Assembly (NCBI RefSeq): GCF_004770145.1
Contig: NZ_RQFW01000019.1
Span: 493,611 to 557,610 of the forward strand
From: Leptospira bourretii
GTDB taxonomy: Bacteria > Spirochaetota > Leptospiria > Leptospirales > Leptospiraceae
Length of the DNA: 64,000 nucleotides
Direction: 5' to 3'
Of the stretch, positions 8,612-17,339 are shown in pieces. Position 1 is the first letter of the stretch, and each line of letters opens with the position of its first letter. The translations under genes were made by a program, and so were the position numbers. The notes beneath the pieces were generated by a model, which searched no databases, had not been told where the DNA came from, and saw only the letters and a list, made by a program, of their open reading frames with translations.

Positions 8612-9244
8612 ACGATCTTAGCAAAAATAAATGCACTTATAAGCAAATCCCAAATAATTATAATAGATCTTCAAGAATCCAATACTAATCTATTAAGTGA
8701 ATTAGGAGTTGCGCTTAACCAAAAAAACAAAAAAATTATTATTATTAAAAACGAAGGCTTCAATAATATTGATAACCTTTTAAATATCCATGATGTAAAT
8801 AATTTGATGAATGATATTGCAATTATAAGAAAATATAATAATGATTTTTACAATGATTATGAATTCGTTAACCAAATTTCAGATTGGCTTAAAAGATTTG
8901 CTGAATCTCTTGCTGAGTCTTTAGAGAAAGAACCAATAAGATTACTCAGCAAAAAAGAATTCAGGGCTGCAACAATTTCAGCATTCTCGGTTCTAGAAGC
9001 AGAAACAAACCAGATTATGAATACGCTAGTTAATGAATATCCATTTCATAAAAATACCTATACAAGAATATTTGATTTCCTCTACTCAAGAAAATATATT
9101 CAGCTAGAAGAATACACTAAGCTTAAAGAGTATTACAAAATTCGGAACAAATTAGTCCATGGCGATTCAAAAATCTCAAAGGAAGATGCTACAAATGTTG
9201 TCAATCTCATTATGAGTATTTTAGAAAAAATAAAAAAGAATTAA
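8612..9244 (+). pseudogene. 5'-truncated nucleotide-binding/HEPN protein, cut by the IS
   Basis: The frame is open right from the IS edge (8612), giving ~210 residues with no start before ATG 8804. The preserved N-terminal part (SQIIIIDLQESNTNLLSELGVALNQKNKKIIIIK) resembles the end of a TIR-like or 2-deoxyribosyltransferase-like domain, in which the E of NxxxELG is catalytic. The C-terminal ~140 residues are helical and contain KIRNKLVHGD, an Rx4H HEPN motif. The intact gene was probably a nucleotide-signal/NADase-HEPN fusion. A shortened protein from 8804 is possible. Confidence 0.65.
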
Positions 9245-9248
9245 CTTC

Positions 9249-9412
9249 GCATAACAGCGACTAACCGCTTCGCTTCGGGACTTGCGCCCTCGCTCGGTCT
9301 ACGACACATAGGCTTTTGGCACTCCTCTTGCTTACTCAAGCGTCGTGCCAATCCCTAACGTCCCGTTCGGGACTCAGGGCCAGCCTACGTCGGTTAGTCT
9401 AATTCGTTATGC
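9249..9412 (+). repeat. attC7 (arm type IV)
   Basis: 164 bp. R'' GCATAAC, R' GTTATGC; arms gactaaccg / cggttagtct. Its tail does not match the head at 7030, unlike all other cassettes. Confidence 0.92.
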
Positions 9413-9461
9413 GCAAGCATATTTACATTAAATTAAAAATCCAAAGGATAAGAATTATAGA

Positions 9462-10922
9462 ATGTTAAAACCACGATTATTTATAGGGTCATCTGTAGAA
9501 GGTTTGAGTGTAGCTTACGCAATCCAAGAAAATTTGAAATTTGTAGCAGAAACTACAGTGTGGGATCAAGGAATGTTTAATTTATCTGAATCTACTCTAG
9601 AATCTCTTCTTACAATTCTAGACACATGCGATTTTGGAACATTTGTATTCTCTCCTGACGACTATATAAAAATAAGAGGGAAAAAAGATTTAGCAGTAAG
9701 AGACAATGTGCTATTCGAACTTGGACTCTTTATTGGAAGATTAGGAAGGAAACGATGTTTCGTAATAATTCCTGATAATAGAGAATTTCATCTTCCAACT
9801 GATTTAATAGGTGTAACACCTGCAAAGTATGAAGCATCTCGATCGGACAACAATTTACAAGCTGGCACAGGAAGTGCCTCACATAAATTAAGAGATTCAA
9901 TCCTAAAATTAGGCGTGATTGAAAAAACAAAACAAGAACCTGAAACTAAAAATCAAATTGATACACAAGACAAAAATAAAATTGAGAATTGGATCGAACT
10001 ACTACACATAAAAAAAGATTATGATGCAGCAATTACAGAACTAAAGAAAAAAATACGATATGAAAAAGACCAAGACTCGAAAATACAACTTAAAGGTAGT
10101 TTATGTTATGCCGAATATCAAAAAAATACCGTAAAAGGTAGTCAAGAATATGAAAAATTAATTTCAGACAATAAAACGAACAATATTAGCTATTATAGTT
10201 ATGCACGCACATTATATTGGTCAAACTCATTCAGCAAAGCTTTAAAAATTATTGATGAAGGTTTATTGAACTGTGAACGAAAAATAAATTTAACTTTGTT
10301 GAAGGCTGATTGCCTATGGGAAACTAATCAACAAGATCAAACTTTACAACTACTTGAAAAGTCATTGGAACAAATGAATGATCCTGAGATTTATATAAAA
10401 CTTTCTACTTTCTTATCGAAAATTGACAAGAAAAAAGAAGCTATAAAAAATATATTTAAAGCCTTCAATGAATTCCCTAAAAACGAAAACATTCTCTATG
10501 AATTTGCTAAATTATCCTATGATTTAAATCACAAAGATTTAACCATATTACTGTACAAAGAGTTACTATCTACGTATAAAAATAATTCCACCTACCACTG
10601 CTTACTAGGGAATGCCTACCTAGACTTAGGATTCTATAATCTTGCTTTAGAATCATATGAAAAAGCTAATGAACTCACTAAAGGAGGTGAAGGATGGATA
10701 CTTGCAAATATAGGAAATTTATACTATAATAAGAGTCTATATGATCTTTCTGAAAAATTCCTAATTCTTTCACAAAATATAGATAAAAAATCCGATTACA
10801 CTCATAACAAACTTGGCATTGTCTATAAAGCGAAACAGGCTGAAATGACAAAACTTTTAGAAATACTTAAAACTGCAAAATCAAAAGCATCTGGAGAAAT
10901 TCTAAACGATTTATCTCTCTAG
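9462..10922 (+). CDS. Predicted nucleotide-binding TIR-like protein with TPR repeats
   Basis: 486 aa. Residues ~3-150 form a TIR-like fold of the predicted nucleotide-binding group (PF10137 type): RLFIGSSVEGLSVAYAIQ, TVWDQGMF, FVFSPDD and the DNVLFELGLFIGRLGRKRCF block, where the E of FELG corresponds to the catalytic glutamate of NADase TIRs. Residues ~170-480 are TPR-like helical repeats (AYLDLGFYNLALESYEKA...). Such TIR-repeat proteins are typical NAD-depleting defence effectors that sense through the repeats. Sole gene of cassette 8, ATG start ~50 bp inside the head. The domain call is good; the role is inferred. Confidence 0.75.
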   Translation: MLKPRLFIGSSVEGLSVAYAIQENLKFVAETTVWDQGMFNLSESTLESLLTILDTCDFGTFVFSPDDYIKIRGKKDLAVRDNVLFELGLFIGRLGRKRCFVIIPDNREFHLPTDLIGVTPAKYEASRSDNNLQAGTGSASHKLRDSILKLGVIEKTKQEPETKNQIDTQDKNKIENWIELLHIKKDYDAAITELKKKIRYEKDQDSKIQLKGSLCYAEYQKNTVKGSQEYEKLISDNKTNNISYYSYARTLYWSNSFSKALKIIDEGLLNCERKINLTLLKADCLWETNQQDQTLQLLEKSLEQMNDPEIYIKLSTFLSKIDKKKEAIKNIFKAFNEFPKNENILYEFAKLSYDLNHKDLTILLYKELLSTYKNNSTYHCLLGNAYLDLGFYNLALESYEKANELTKGGEGWILANIGNLYYNKSLYDLSEKFLILSQNIDKKSDYTHNKLGIVYKAKQAEMTKLLEILKTAKSKASGEILNDLSL

Positions 10923-10934
10923 AAATATGCCAGC

Positions 10935-11097
10935 GCATAACAGCGGCGAATCGCTTCGCTTCGGGACTTGCGCCCTCGCTCGGTCTGCGACACATAGGCT
11001 TCTGGCACTCCTCTTGCTTGCGCAAGCGTCGTTCCAGTCCCTAACGTCCCGTCGGGACTCAGGGTCAGCCTACGTCGATTAGCCTAGTTCGTTATAG
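10935..11097 (+). repeat. attC8 (arm type V)
   Basis: 163 bp. R'' GCATAAC, R' GTTATAG (last base departs from consensus C). Arms ggcgaatcg / cgattagcct. Confidence 0.9.
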
Positions 11098-11130
11098 GAC
11101 ATTTCGCAGCAACTGATTGTAATAAAAATA

Positions 11131-11463
11131 ATGGATTATAAAAAGATCTTAAATAATAAAATACAGGAATATTTCCCTGACGTTAAAATTCAGGAGAAAG
11201 TATTTATTGAACTAGAAAAATGTAGATTCGAGGATTGGAAAATAGAAAAAGATCGAGTTTTTCTCTCTATCATTAAATGTTCTAATGGTAATATTGATAG
11301 AATCAAGCAACTTGTTACAGTGGCCAACAAAGATTATAGAGATGTTCTCGCTTGGGCAGAGAATCCAAATAAAATGAAACAAGGATTTACTACCAATAAA
11401 AAAGAATACTTAGAATTAGAAAAAAAAGATAAGGAACAATTTAACAATTGGCTTAAGTCATAA
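11131..11463 (+). CDS. Hypothetical small charged protein
   Basis: 110 aa, ATG start, soluble, rich in K/E/D. Contains ILNNKIQEYFPDVKI and DRIKQLVTVANKDYRDVLAWAE, which suggests a helical bundle. Not recognised. It precedes a membrane protein by 12 bp in the same cassette, so the two are probably one transcript. Confidence 0.55.
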   Translation: MDYKKILNNKIQEYFPDVKIQEKVFIELEKCRFEDWKIEKDRVFLSIIKCSNGNIDRIKQLVTVANKDYRDVLAWAENPNKMKQGFTTNKKEYLELEKKDKEQFNNWLKS

Positions 11464-11475
11464 AATAGACGAACG

Positions 11476-12144
11476 ATGAAAATATTGACAGTAACACAAA
11501 GTATACTTCTAGCCTTTATTGCATTACTTTCAATTAATTCATATTATATCACATTCACAAATATTCCTGGGTTTCTTAATATAACATTACTTGCAGTTAT
11601 TTCTATTACTATATTTAATTTTTCAAAAGGTAAATTAGAATTACATCAAAAGACCCTATTTTTCTTAAGTCCGCTATTCCTTTTGAATGGAAACTTTACT
11701 AATATTTACTTCCTCTCTACCCTACTTTCCTTACATACAATTTCTATTCTGAAATTTGAATTCAATACTTACGAAATTTTATTAGAAATTATATTTATCA
11801 CAATATTGATATTATTTTTATTCCTATTTTTTTGTTTTAAAAATACAAACAATCATATTGAAGAAATTGATATATTTTCACAAAATAAAGAACACATTCT
11901 CAAAAAGAAGTATATTGACGAAGGTGGTTTAGGCGCTTCCCAATACCTTATTTTAATAAAAAGTCATAACAGTTTAATGAAACAAGTAATCGAATTGTGT
12001 TATAATTCAAATTTAGATGAACTCAAATGGATTAATAACGAAGAAATCAAAATAACTGATTTTACTTTGGGAATTAAAAAAATAAACTTCATTTTAAAAA
12101 GACCAAATTCAGGAAAATGCTTAACTCATCTAAGTAGCAATTAA
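11476..12144 (+). CDS. Hypothetical integral membrane protein
   Basis: 222 aa. About four hydrophobic segments in the first ~120 residues (around 9-25, 33-50, 55-80 and 97-118, the last ILLEIIFITILILFLFLFFCF), then a soluble C-terminal domain of ~95 residues. Family unknown. Second gene of cassette 9; a soluble plus membrane pair is a common layout for defence or TA-like cassettes, but no signature supports that here. Confidence 0.55.
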   Translation: MKILTVTQSILLAFIALLSINSYYITFTNIPGFLNITLLAVISITIFNFSKGKLELHQKTLFFLSPLFLLNGNFTNIYFLSTLLSLHTISILKFEFNTYEILLEIIFITILILFLFLFFCFKNTNNHIEEIDIFSQNKEHILKKKYIDEGGLGASQYLILIKSHNSLMKQVIELCYNSNLDELKWINNEEIKITDFTLGIKKINFILKRPNSGKCLTHLSSN

Positions 12145-12160
12145 GTATGTGCGAAACGTC

Positions 12161-12323
12161 GTATAACAGCACCTTAACGCTTCGCTTCGGGACTTCGCCC
12201 TCGCTTGGGCTACGCCACATTCCCCTTCTGGCACTCGCTTGCATACGCAAGCTACGTGACCAGTCCCTAACGTCCCGTTGGGACTCAGGGTCGGGGAACG
12301 TCGTTAAGGCTAATTCGTTATGC
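12161..12323 (+). repeat. attC9 (arm type III')
   Basis: 163 bp. R'' GTATAAC, R' GTTATGC; arms accttaacg / cgttaaggct. Confidence 0.92.
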
Positions 12324-12359
12324 GACATGTTCAAAAATATATATCCCAAGGAAACAAAA

Positions 12360-13085
12360 ATGAGATTAATGAAAGAATACATTAATAATCCAGTAAATAA
12401 CTTAAGAAAAGCCCTGAATGTTCTAAACGAAGGAATTTCAGAACCTGAAGTTTTTAAAAAATTTCCGGATTTAGAAGAACCCCTGAAAATCGGAATTCAA
12501 GCTAATTGTATTCTATTAATGTGCGATTTGAGTCCGTTCTCTGATATTACTAAAAATTGGGAACCAAAGCAGATTAAGGACTTTTTGGATATTTACTATG
12601 CAGAAATGGTAGAAATCATAACTAGTTATGGAGGGATTGTAGAGAAATATATAGGAGATGCAATACTTGCGGTATTTGGAGAACCTTTTGCTGAAAAAAC
12701 AACAAAGGAAACTCTACTACGGACGTTTAATGCAGCCCAAGATTTAACGGTAGCTGTAGAAAGAGCATTTGGTGGTGAAGTAGAATTGAAAACAGCAATT
12801 ACCTTTGGTTCTTGTTTTTTCGGTTACACTGGGCATCGCGAACACCGAGAACTTACAATTATTGGCACACCGCTTACAGAATTATTCCGACTAGAAAATG
12901 CATGTCCTTCTGGCGCAATCATAATGCCTGCAGTTCTATTTAATAACATCCGGTCTGAAATCAGAATTCTGCCTCCATATTCAAATTACCATGTTGAATG
13001 GTTCATTTCAAATGATACTCTTCAATTAAAAGGTGTTGGCTCAGTACCAGTAAATATCTTTATGAGGACAGATACTTTACCATGA
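12360..13085 (+). CDS. pycC: Pycsar pyrimidine nucleotide cyclase (PycC-like)
   Basis: 241 aa from ATG 12360, which follows AAGGA (an ATG at 12327 is the alternative). Class III cyclase domain: the two metal aspartates are D56 (MCDLSPFSDI) and D100 (KYIGDAILAVFGEP). The substrate loop reads IIGTPLTELFRLE, so the Asp and Asn seen at these positions in purine cyclases are Thr here (T170, T173) while R177 is kept. That departure from adenylate cyclases agrees with a pyrimidine (cCMP/cUMP) cyclase. It overlaps the effector gene by 4 bp (ATGA). Phage-triggered cyclase of the Pycsar defence system, as judged from the pair; which base is used cannot be told from sequence. Confidence 0.82.
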   Translation: MRLMKEYINNPVNNLRKALNVLNEGISEPEVFKKFPDLEEPLKIGIQANCILLMCDLSPFSDITKNWEPKQIKDFLDIYYAEMVEIITSYGGIVEKYIGDAILAVFGEPFAEKTTKETLLRTFNAAQDLTVAVERAFGGEVELKTAITFGSCFFGYTGHREHRELTIIGTPLTELFRLENACPSGAIIMPAVLFNNIRSEIRILPPYSNYHVEWFISNDTLQLKGVGSVPVNIFMRTDTLP

Positions 13086-13582
13086 AAAACGAATTTCGAC
13101 AAAATCTAACAATTCAATCTGTAACTTGGATTAATTCAGCTGACACAAAAGCAACAGCTTTATTAACAATTTACGGTGCACTTGCAGCTTTAACACTAGC
13201 AACAAATTCATTTCCATCTGTAATTTCATGTAATGGAGAATTTATAGGTTTTCTAAGTTATTTTTCAGGAACTCTTTTGGGAATCATTTGTAGTATCTTT
13301 GCATTAAATCCAAGATTAAATCGCAAATCATATATAATGGAAAATCCAAGTGATTTATTTATATTTGATTTAGCTAAACTATCTTTTGAGAATTTTGAAT
13401 CTAAACTAAATAGACTATCAAAAAAACAAATTATAAACGAAAACGAGCAACAACTGTATTCTCTTTGCAAAATCGCATCAATAAAAATGAAGTGGGTGAA
13501 ACGAAGTATACTATTTTTCTCTCTAATTGCATTCGGATTTTTTCTGATAATTCTAAACAAAACCATCGAACACGTCGCATAA
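13082..13582 (+). CDS. pycTM: Pycsar transmembrane effector (PycTM-like, DUF5706)
   Basis: 166 aa. The N-terminal motif WINSADTKATALLTIYGALAAL is the hallmark of the Pycsar effector family. Two membrane helices (~26-45 and ~54-75) are followed by a charged linker and a third helix near the C-terminus (ILFFSLIAFGFFLIIL). In characterised systems the effector binds cyclic pyrimidine nucleotide and damages the inner membrane. The start overlaps the cyclase stop. The stop TAA (13580-13582) lies in the R'' core of attC10, so the terminal Ala is encoded by attC. Confidence 0.85.
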   Translation: MKNEFRQNLTIQSVTWINSADTKATALLTIYGALAALTLATNSFPSVISCNGEFIGFLSYFSGTLLGIICSIFALNPRLNRKSYIMENPSDLFIFDLAKLSFENFESKLNRLSKKQIINENEQQLYSLCKIASIKMKWVKRSILFFSLIAFGFFLIILNKTIEHVA

Positions 13583-13738
13583 CAGCGGGGAAACGCTTCG
13601 CTTCGGCACAAGGCCTCGCTTGGGCTACGCCACATTCCTCTCCGTCACGCTTCTCGCTCCGCAAGAAGACGCGCCGACGCTAACGCCTACTTTGTAGGCT
13701 CAGCTACGAGGAACGTCGTCTCCCCTAGTTCGTTATAC
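13577..13738 (+). repeat. attC10 (arm type I, B-type apex)
   Basis: 162 bp. R'' GCATAAC, R' GTTATAC; arms ggggaaacg / cgtctcccct; apex GCGCCGACGCTAACG. Confidence 0.92.
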
Positions 13739-13751
13739 GACATTTTTAAAA

Positions 13752-15032
13752 ATGAACATTCCAAACGAAATTTTAATCAAAGTAGATTTTTATGACGAAG
13801 AGGAGGAGGATAAATTCCAAAAATATCCAAACTTTCAATCTCTAAAAGAGTTAACCGAAAAATTAGTTTCAATACCAAAAGAAGAATTTTTAACATACCT
13901 CCTATTCAAAGAAAAAAAAGATTTTCCAGGCTTTCAATCGTATTCAGATTTCAAATCAAAGCTAGAAAAAAGCTTCTACCTATTTGAAGGTTACCTTACA
14001 TTTAATTCCCAATCAATTCAGGTAAATTTTACAGGGAACTCTATGGATTCAGATTTAGTCCAAAGAATGGGCGAATCTATTAGCTTATGCATAATTAATA
14101 AGCTATATAATTTGTCGGAAGCCGATTGGAATATCCTATCAATAAAAACGACTAAAGACTTTGACTATCATTTAAATATAGCATCCACAGGAGAAGAATA
14201 TGCCCAAGTTTATATTGAATGCAAAGGAAATACAAACCAAGATAATAAGTTAAAAAATCCTTCATTATCTACTCAAAAAAAATCAATTAAAGAAAAAAAA
14301 GAATACTTACAAAATCAAAAAAAAGAATCTAAGTTTAAAAATTTTCTTTATGGAGTAATCATATCTTTCGATAACAAAATTCAATCTTACACCAAAGCCT
14401 GGCTAGTAGACCCAGTCCCCTTTCCATTCGAAATGGAACCTTTTAACTACAAACTACTAACCAGACTAGAATATTATTACAATATACTAAACGAATTGAC
14501 TCCGAAGGCAAAAATCACTGTATTATTATTAAATCGAATTCGTTTTATAGAGGAAAATTCCAATAGGCAAATATTTAATAATTCAAAAGTACCATTCGAA
14601 TCAAGCTATGGAAAAAATATCGTAATACACAAATCGCTATTCAATCGATTATCAGTAATCAAATCAAGTAAAAGAATAAACGATTACGAAAATGATGATG
14701 AAGTATTTGGAAATATCTCTGCTCCACTCATGGATGCGAATGGGAACTATTATTTATTCTTCACTGGATTAACCACAAATTCCTTACAAATAATTATAGA
14801 TCAAAATTTAAATGAAATAATTCACTTTGAGGAAGAACGCAAAACTACCCGAAGAAGACTTATCTGCAGAATATTAAAAAGTAAAATGGACGATCAATAT
14901 GAGATTATGAAAAATATATATCATCAAGAAAAAAAAGATTTATTAGAATTTTATTTCTATGGAGATTTCATTTTTAACTCAAGCGGAAGAGTATTCGGAA
15001 TAATTCCATTAGAAATTAAAAACGTCGTATAA
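13752..15032 (+). CDS. Hypothetical protein with PD-(D/E)xK-like motif
   Basis: 426 aa, sole gene of cassette 11. The region around residues 140-165 has KTTKDFDYHLNIAST...AQVYIECKGN: an aspartate on one strand and E-C-K on the next, the layout of a PD-(D/E)xK nuclease core. The flanking domains (N-terminal ~120 and C-terminal ~230 residues) are unassigned. A nuclease or defence role is inference from this motif alone. The stop TAA is supplied by R'' of attC11, giving a C-terminal NVV. Confidence 0.55.
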   Translation: MNIPNEILIKVDFYDEEEEDKFQKYPNFQSLKELTEKLVSIPKEEFLTYLLFKEKKDFPGFQSYSDFKSKLEKSFYLFEGYLTFNSQSIQVNFTGNSMDSDLVQRMGESISLCIINKLYNLSEADWNILSIKTTKDFDYHLNIASTGEEYAQVYIECKGNTNQDNKLKNPSLSTQKKSIKEKKEYLQNQKKESKFKNFLYGVIISFDNKIQSYTKAWLVDPVPFPFEMEPFNYKLLTRLEYYYNILNELTPKAKITVLLLNRIRFIEENSNRQIFNNSKVPFESSYGKNIVIHKSLFNRLSVIKSSKRINDYENDDEVFGNISAPLMDANGNYYLFFTGLTTNSLQIIIDQNLNEIIHFEEERKTTRRRLICRILKSKMDDQYEIMKNIYHQEKKDLLEFYFYGDFIFNSSGRVFGIIPLEIKNVV

Positions 15033-15187
15033 CAGCACCTTCCCGCTACGCTTCGGCACAAGGCCTCGCTCGGGCTACGCCAAATTGTCCTCCTGTCACT
15101 CGTTTGCATCCGCAAACTCCGTGCCAGTCCCTAACGTCCCGTCGGGACTCAGGGTCGGACAACTTCGGGAAGGCTAGTTCGTTATGC
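15027..15187 (+). repeat. attC11 (arm type II')
   Basis: 161 bp. R'' GTATAAC, R' GTTATGC; arms accttcccg / cgggaaggct. Confidence 0.92.
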
Positions 15188-15238
15188 GACATTAGATTTA
15201 AATTAATTGAATAAATAAAAAAAAGGATAGAAAATACG

Positions 15239-15823
15239 ATGAACATAGAAAAGACAAATATACCAGAAGATTTAGAATTAGCATCATTAGGCAAACGAAT
15301 TAAAGCACATTTAGTAGATTTTATAGTTATGCTACCATTTCTTTCAATAATGATTTATGCGATGTTCAAATCACAGAGTTTAGGATTAAAATACTATTTT
15401 ATGTTAACGATTTTCTATTCCATAATTTTCATCGGATATAGAATTTTCTTTGCATTCAAATATGGCGGAACATTAGGAAAATTAGCCGTTAAAATTAAAA
15501 TAATTGGAAAAAACCAAGACAGCTTAAGTATAAGAGATTCATTTTTAAGAGAGATACCGCATATTTTCATCTATATTATCTTCATTATTAATGTTTACTT
15601 GATGTTTAGTTATTACAATGATAATGCTGAAACCTTAATTGCTTACGATTTTTCTTCTTATTTTAAAGAATTAGAAAAACAAGAACTCTTTCCTAATCTT
15701 TCAACTTATTACTATATTCTTTCAATTCTATTTATTCTTTTTAACAAAATGAAGAAAACACCACATGATTTTCTTGCAAATTCAATTGTCATTCTCAATG
15801 CTAAAAAATCCAACGTCGCATAA
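15239..15823 (+). CDS. RDD family membrane protein
   Basis: 194 aa. RDD signature: LGKRIKAHLVDFIVMLPFLS carries the conserved R and D at the start of helix 1, and KYGGTLGKLAVKIKIIG is the family's second motif between helices 2 and 3. Four hydrophobic segments are visible (~22-42, ~50-72, ~100-125, ~160-176). Transport function is unproven for most members. Stop in R'' of attC12 (C-terminal NVA). A second RDD cassette lies at 17340. Confidence 0.75.
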   Translation: MNIEKTNIPEDLELASLGKRIKAHLVDFIVMLPFLSIMIYAMFKSQSLGLKYYFMLTIFYSIIFIGYRIFFAFKYGGTLGKLAVKIKIIGKNQDSLSIRDSFLREIPHIFIYIIFIINVYLMFSYYNDNAETLIAYDFSSYFKELEKQELFPNLSTYYYILSILFILFNKMKKTPHDFLANSIVILNAKKSNVA

Positions 15824-15980
15824 CAGCAGGGAAACGCTGCGCTTCGGCACTTCCGGCCTCGCTTGGGCTGCGCCACATTCCCTTTCTGTCACTCGTTTGC
15901 ATCCGCAAACTACGTGCCAGTCCCTAACGTCCCGTCGGGACTCAGGGTCAGGGAACGTCGTCTCCCCTAGTTCGTTAATT
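15818..15980 (+). repeat. attC12 (arm type I)
   Basis: 163 bp. R'' GCATAAC, R' GTTAATT (unusual, followed by GCAAT). Arms agggaaacg / cgtctcccct. Confidence 0.92.
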
Positions 15981-16300
15981 GCAATGTCCAAGAAAAAAGA
16001 ATTTAAGATATTTTTGTTTCAAATTTTCGCTGAATATTTTTATTCAAGGCTGGTGAAAAGATAAATGAGAAAGACGAAGAATTAAGAAAAAAAAATAAAA
16101 GATATTTATTAAGGCTTAGTTTCTTTTAACGTCTTTCTCATTATTTATATTCATTGACTATTTTCTAGCACAGTTCTGTTTTACCAAACTCTGTTTGGGA
16201 TATTCACGCGAAAATTGATTTAAGAAAAAGTATTTTTAAGAGAATTGATTTAACTTCTTTACCTTCCTATACGAATTCTTTACTACTCATTGGACACTGC
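15981..16300 (+). ncRNA. Gene-less cassette 13 with conserved stem-loop (candidate structured RNA)
   Basis: No ORF over ~35 codons has a credible start. A perfect 13-bp inverted repeat (16064-16076 AATGAGAAAGACG with 16130-16142) extends inward imperfectly (GAATTAAGAAA against TTTCTTTTAAC) to make a stem of ~25 bp with a ~30-nt loop. The arms share AGAAAGAC...GTCTTTCT with the fragment at 7037-7365. The cassette ends match over 16 bp (GTTAATTGCA, A/G, TGTCC), so it is a complete mobile unit carrying no protein. Whether it is transcribed is unknown. Confidence 0.45.
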
Positions 16301-16459
16301 AATTAACAGCGACTAACCGCTTCACTTCGGGACTTACGCCCTCGTTCGGTCTACGACACATAGGCTTCTGGCACTCCTCTTGCTTACGCAAGCGTCGTTC
16401 CAGTCCCTAACGTCCCGTCGGGACTCAGGGCCAGCCTACGTCGGTTAGTCTAGTTCGTT
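16301..16459 (+). repeat. attC13 (arm type IV)
   Basis: 159 bp. R'' AATTAAC, mirroring the GTTAATT head of its own cassette; R' GTTATGC. Arms gactaaccg / cggttagtct. Confidence 0.9.
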
Positions 16460-16534
16460 ATGCGAAATTGCAGGGCGAGACTCGATTCCTGTTTGGCATG
16501 TAAAAATAATGTACCAAAAATCTCCTTAAAATAT

Positions 16535-16996
16535 ATGAATAAATTACAAGTAAGAATAGCAAAAGTCAGCGAGCAAAAAACTCTTGAGGAAATTCAATGG
16601 GAGGCCTCTTTGAATAATCCGGGTGATCGAGAAGTTCTATTGATAAATCCAGATGCAATTGAACTTCCAATTAAACAAATCGAGGCCGGCGGGGTTTTTG
16701 TCGCGGAGGTAGAAGGTTCAATATTGGGATTCGCTGCAGTTCTTCCTCGCGACGATGGAAATTCCGAACTTGATGCTATATTCGTTAAACCAAATGTGTG
16801 GCGAAAAGGTGTTGGTCGGGCACTCATTAAACGATGTTGTACCCAGGCAAAATTTTCGGGTGCGGATTTTTTACATGTAGTTGGGAATCCTCATGCTGAA
16901 GGTTTCTACAAATCATGCGGGTTTGAGCTCTTAGGCACCACACAAACTCGCTTTGGAGTAGGATTAAATATGAAAAAAAGCCTGCTACTAATTTAA
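16535..16996 (+). CDS. GNAT family N-acetyltransferase
   Basis: 153 aa from ATG 16535; the frame is also open from the ATG in the R' core at 16456-16458, but the GNAT fold begins after MNKLQVRIAK. Motif A is AIFVKPNVWRKGVGRALIKRC (acetyl-CoA binding loop, R/K-x-G-V-G-R), followed by ADFLHVVGNPHAEGFYKSCGFELL. The gene is less AT-rich than its neighbours (GGCCGGCGGGG, GATGGAAATTCC), suggesting recent capture from another host. Substrate unknown. Confidence 0.85.
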   Translation: MNKLQVRIAKVSEQKTLEEIQWEASLNNPGDREVLLINPDAIELPIKQIEAGGVFVAEVEGSILGFAAVLPRDDGNSELDAIFVKPNVWRKGVGRALIKRCCTQAKFSGADFLHVVGNPHAEGFYKSCGFELLGTTQTRFGVGLNMKKSLLLI

Positions 16997-17147
16997 TATG
17001 CGATACTCTGTTAGCTAAATATCAAAGATTATTTAATTGGCATCAAAATTCCCAATATTTAATCAATATTGAAAAAAAAGTCCAAAAAAAAATATCAATT
17101 AACGAAAAAAACAATAAGAAGCTCTTCCTGAGTAGCCCTGGAACTTC

Positions 17148-17311
17148 GCATAACAGCAACTAACCGCTTCACTTCGGGACTGGCGCCCTCGTTCGGTCTA
17201 CGACACATAGGCTTTTGTCACTCCTCTTGCTTACGCAAGCGTCGTGCCAATCCCTAACGTCCCGTACGGGACTCAGGGTCAGCCTACGTCGGTTAGTCTA
17301 GTTCGTTATAC
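17148..17311 (+). repeat. attC14 (arm type IV)
   Basis: 164 bp. R'' GCATAAC, R' GTTATAC; arms aactaaccg / cggttagtct. Confidence 0.92.
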
Positions 17312-17339
17312 GCAATGTGCAAAAATTAAATTAATAAAA

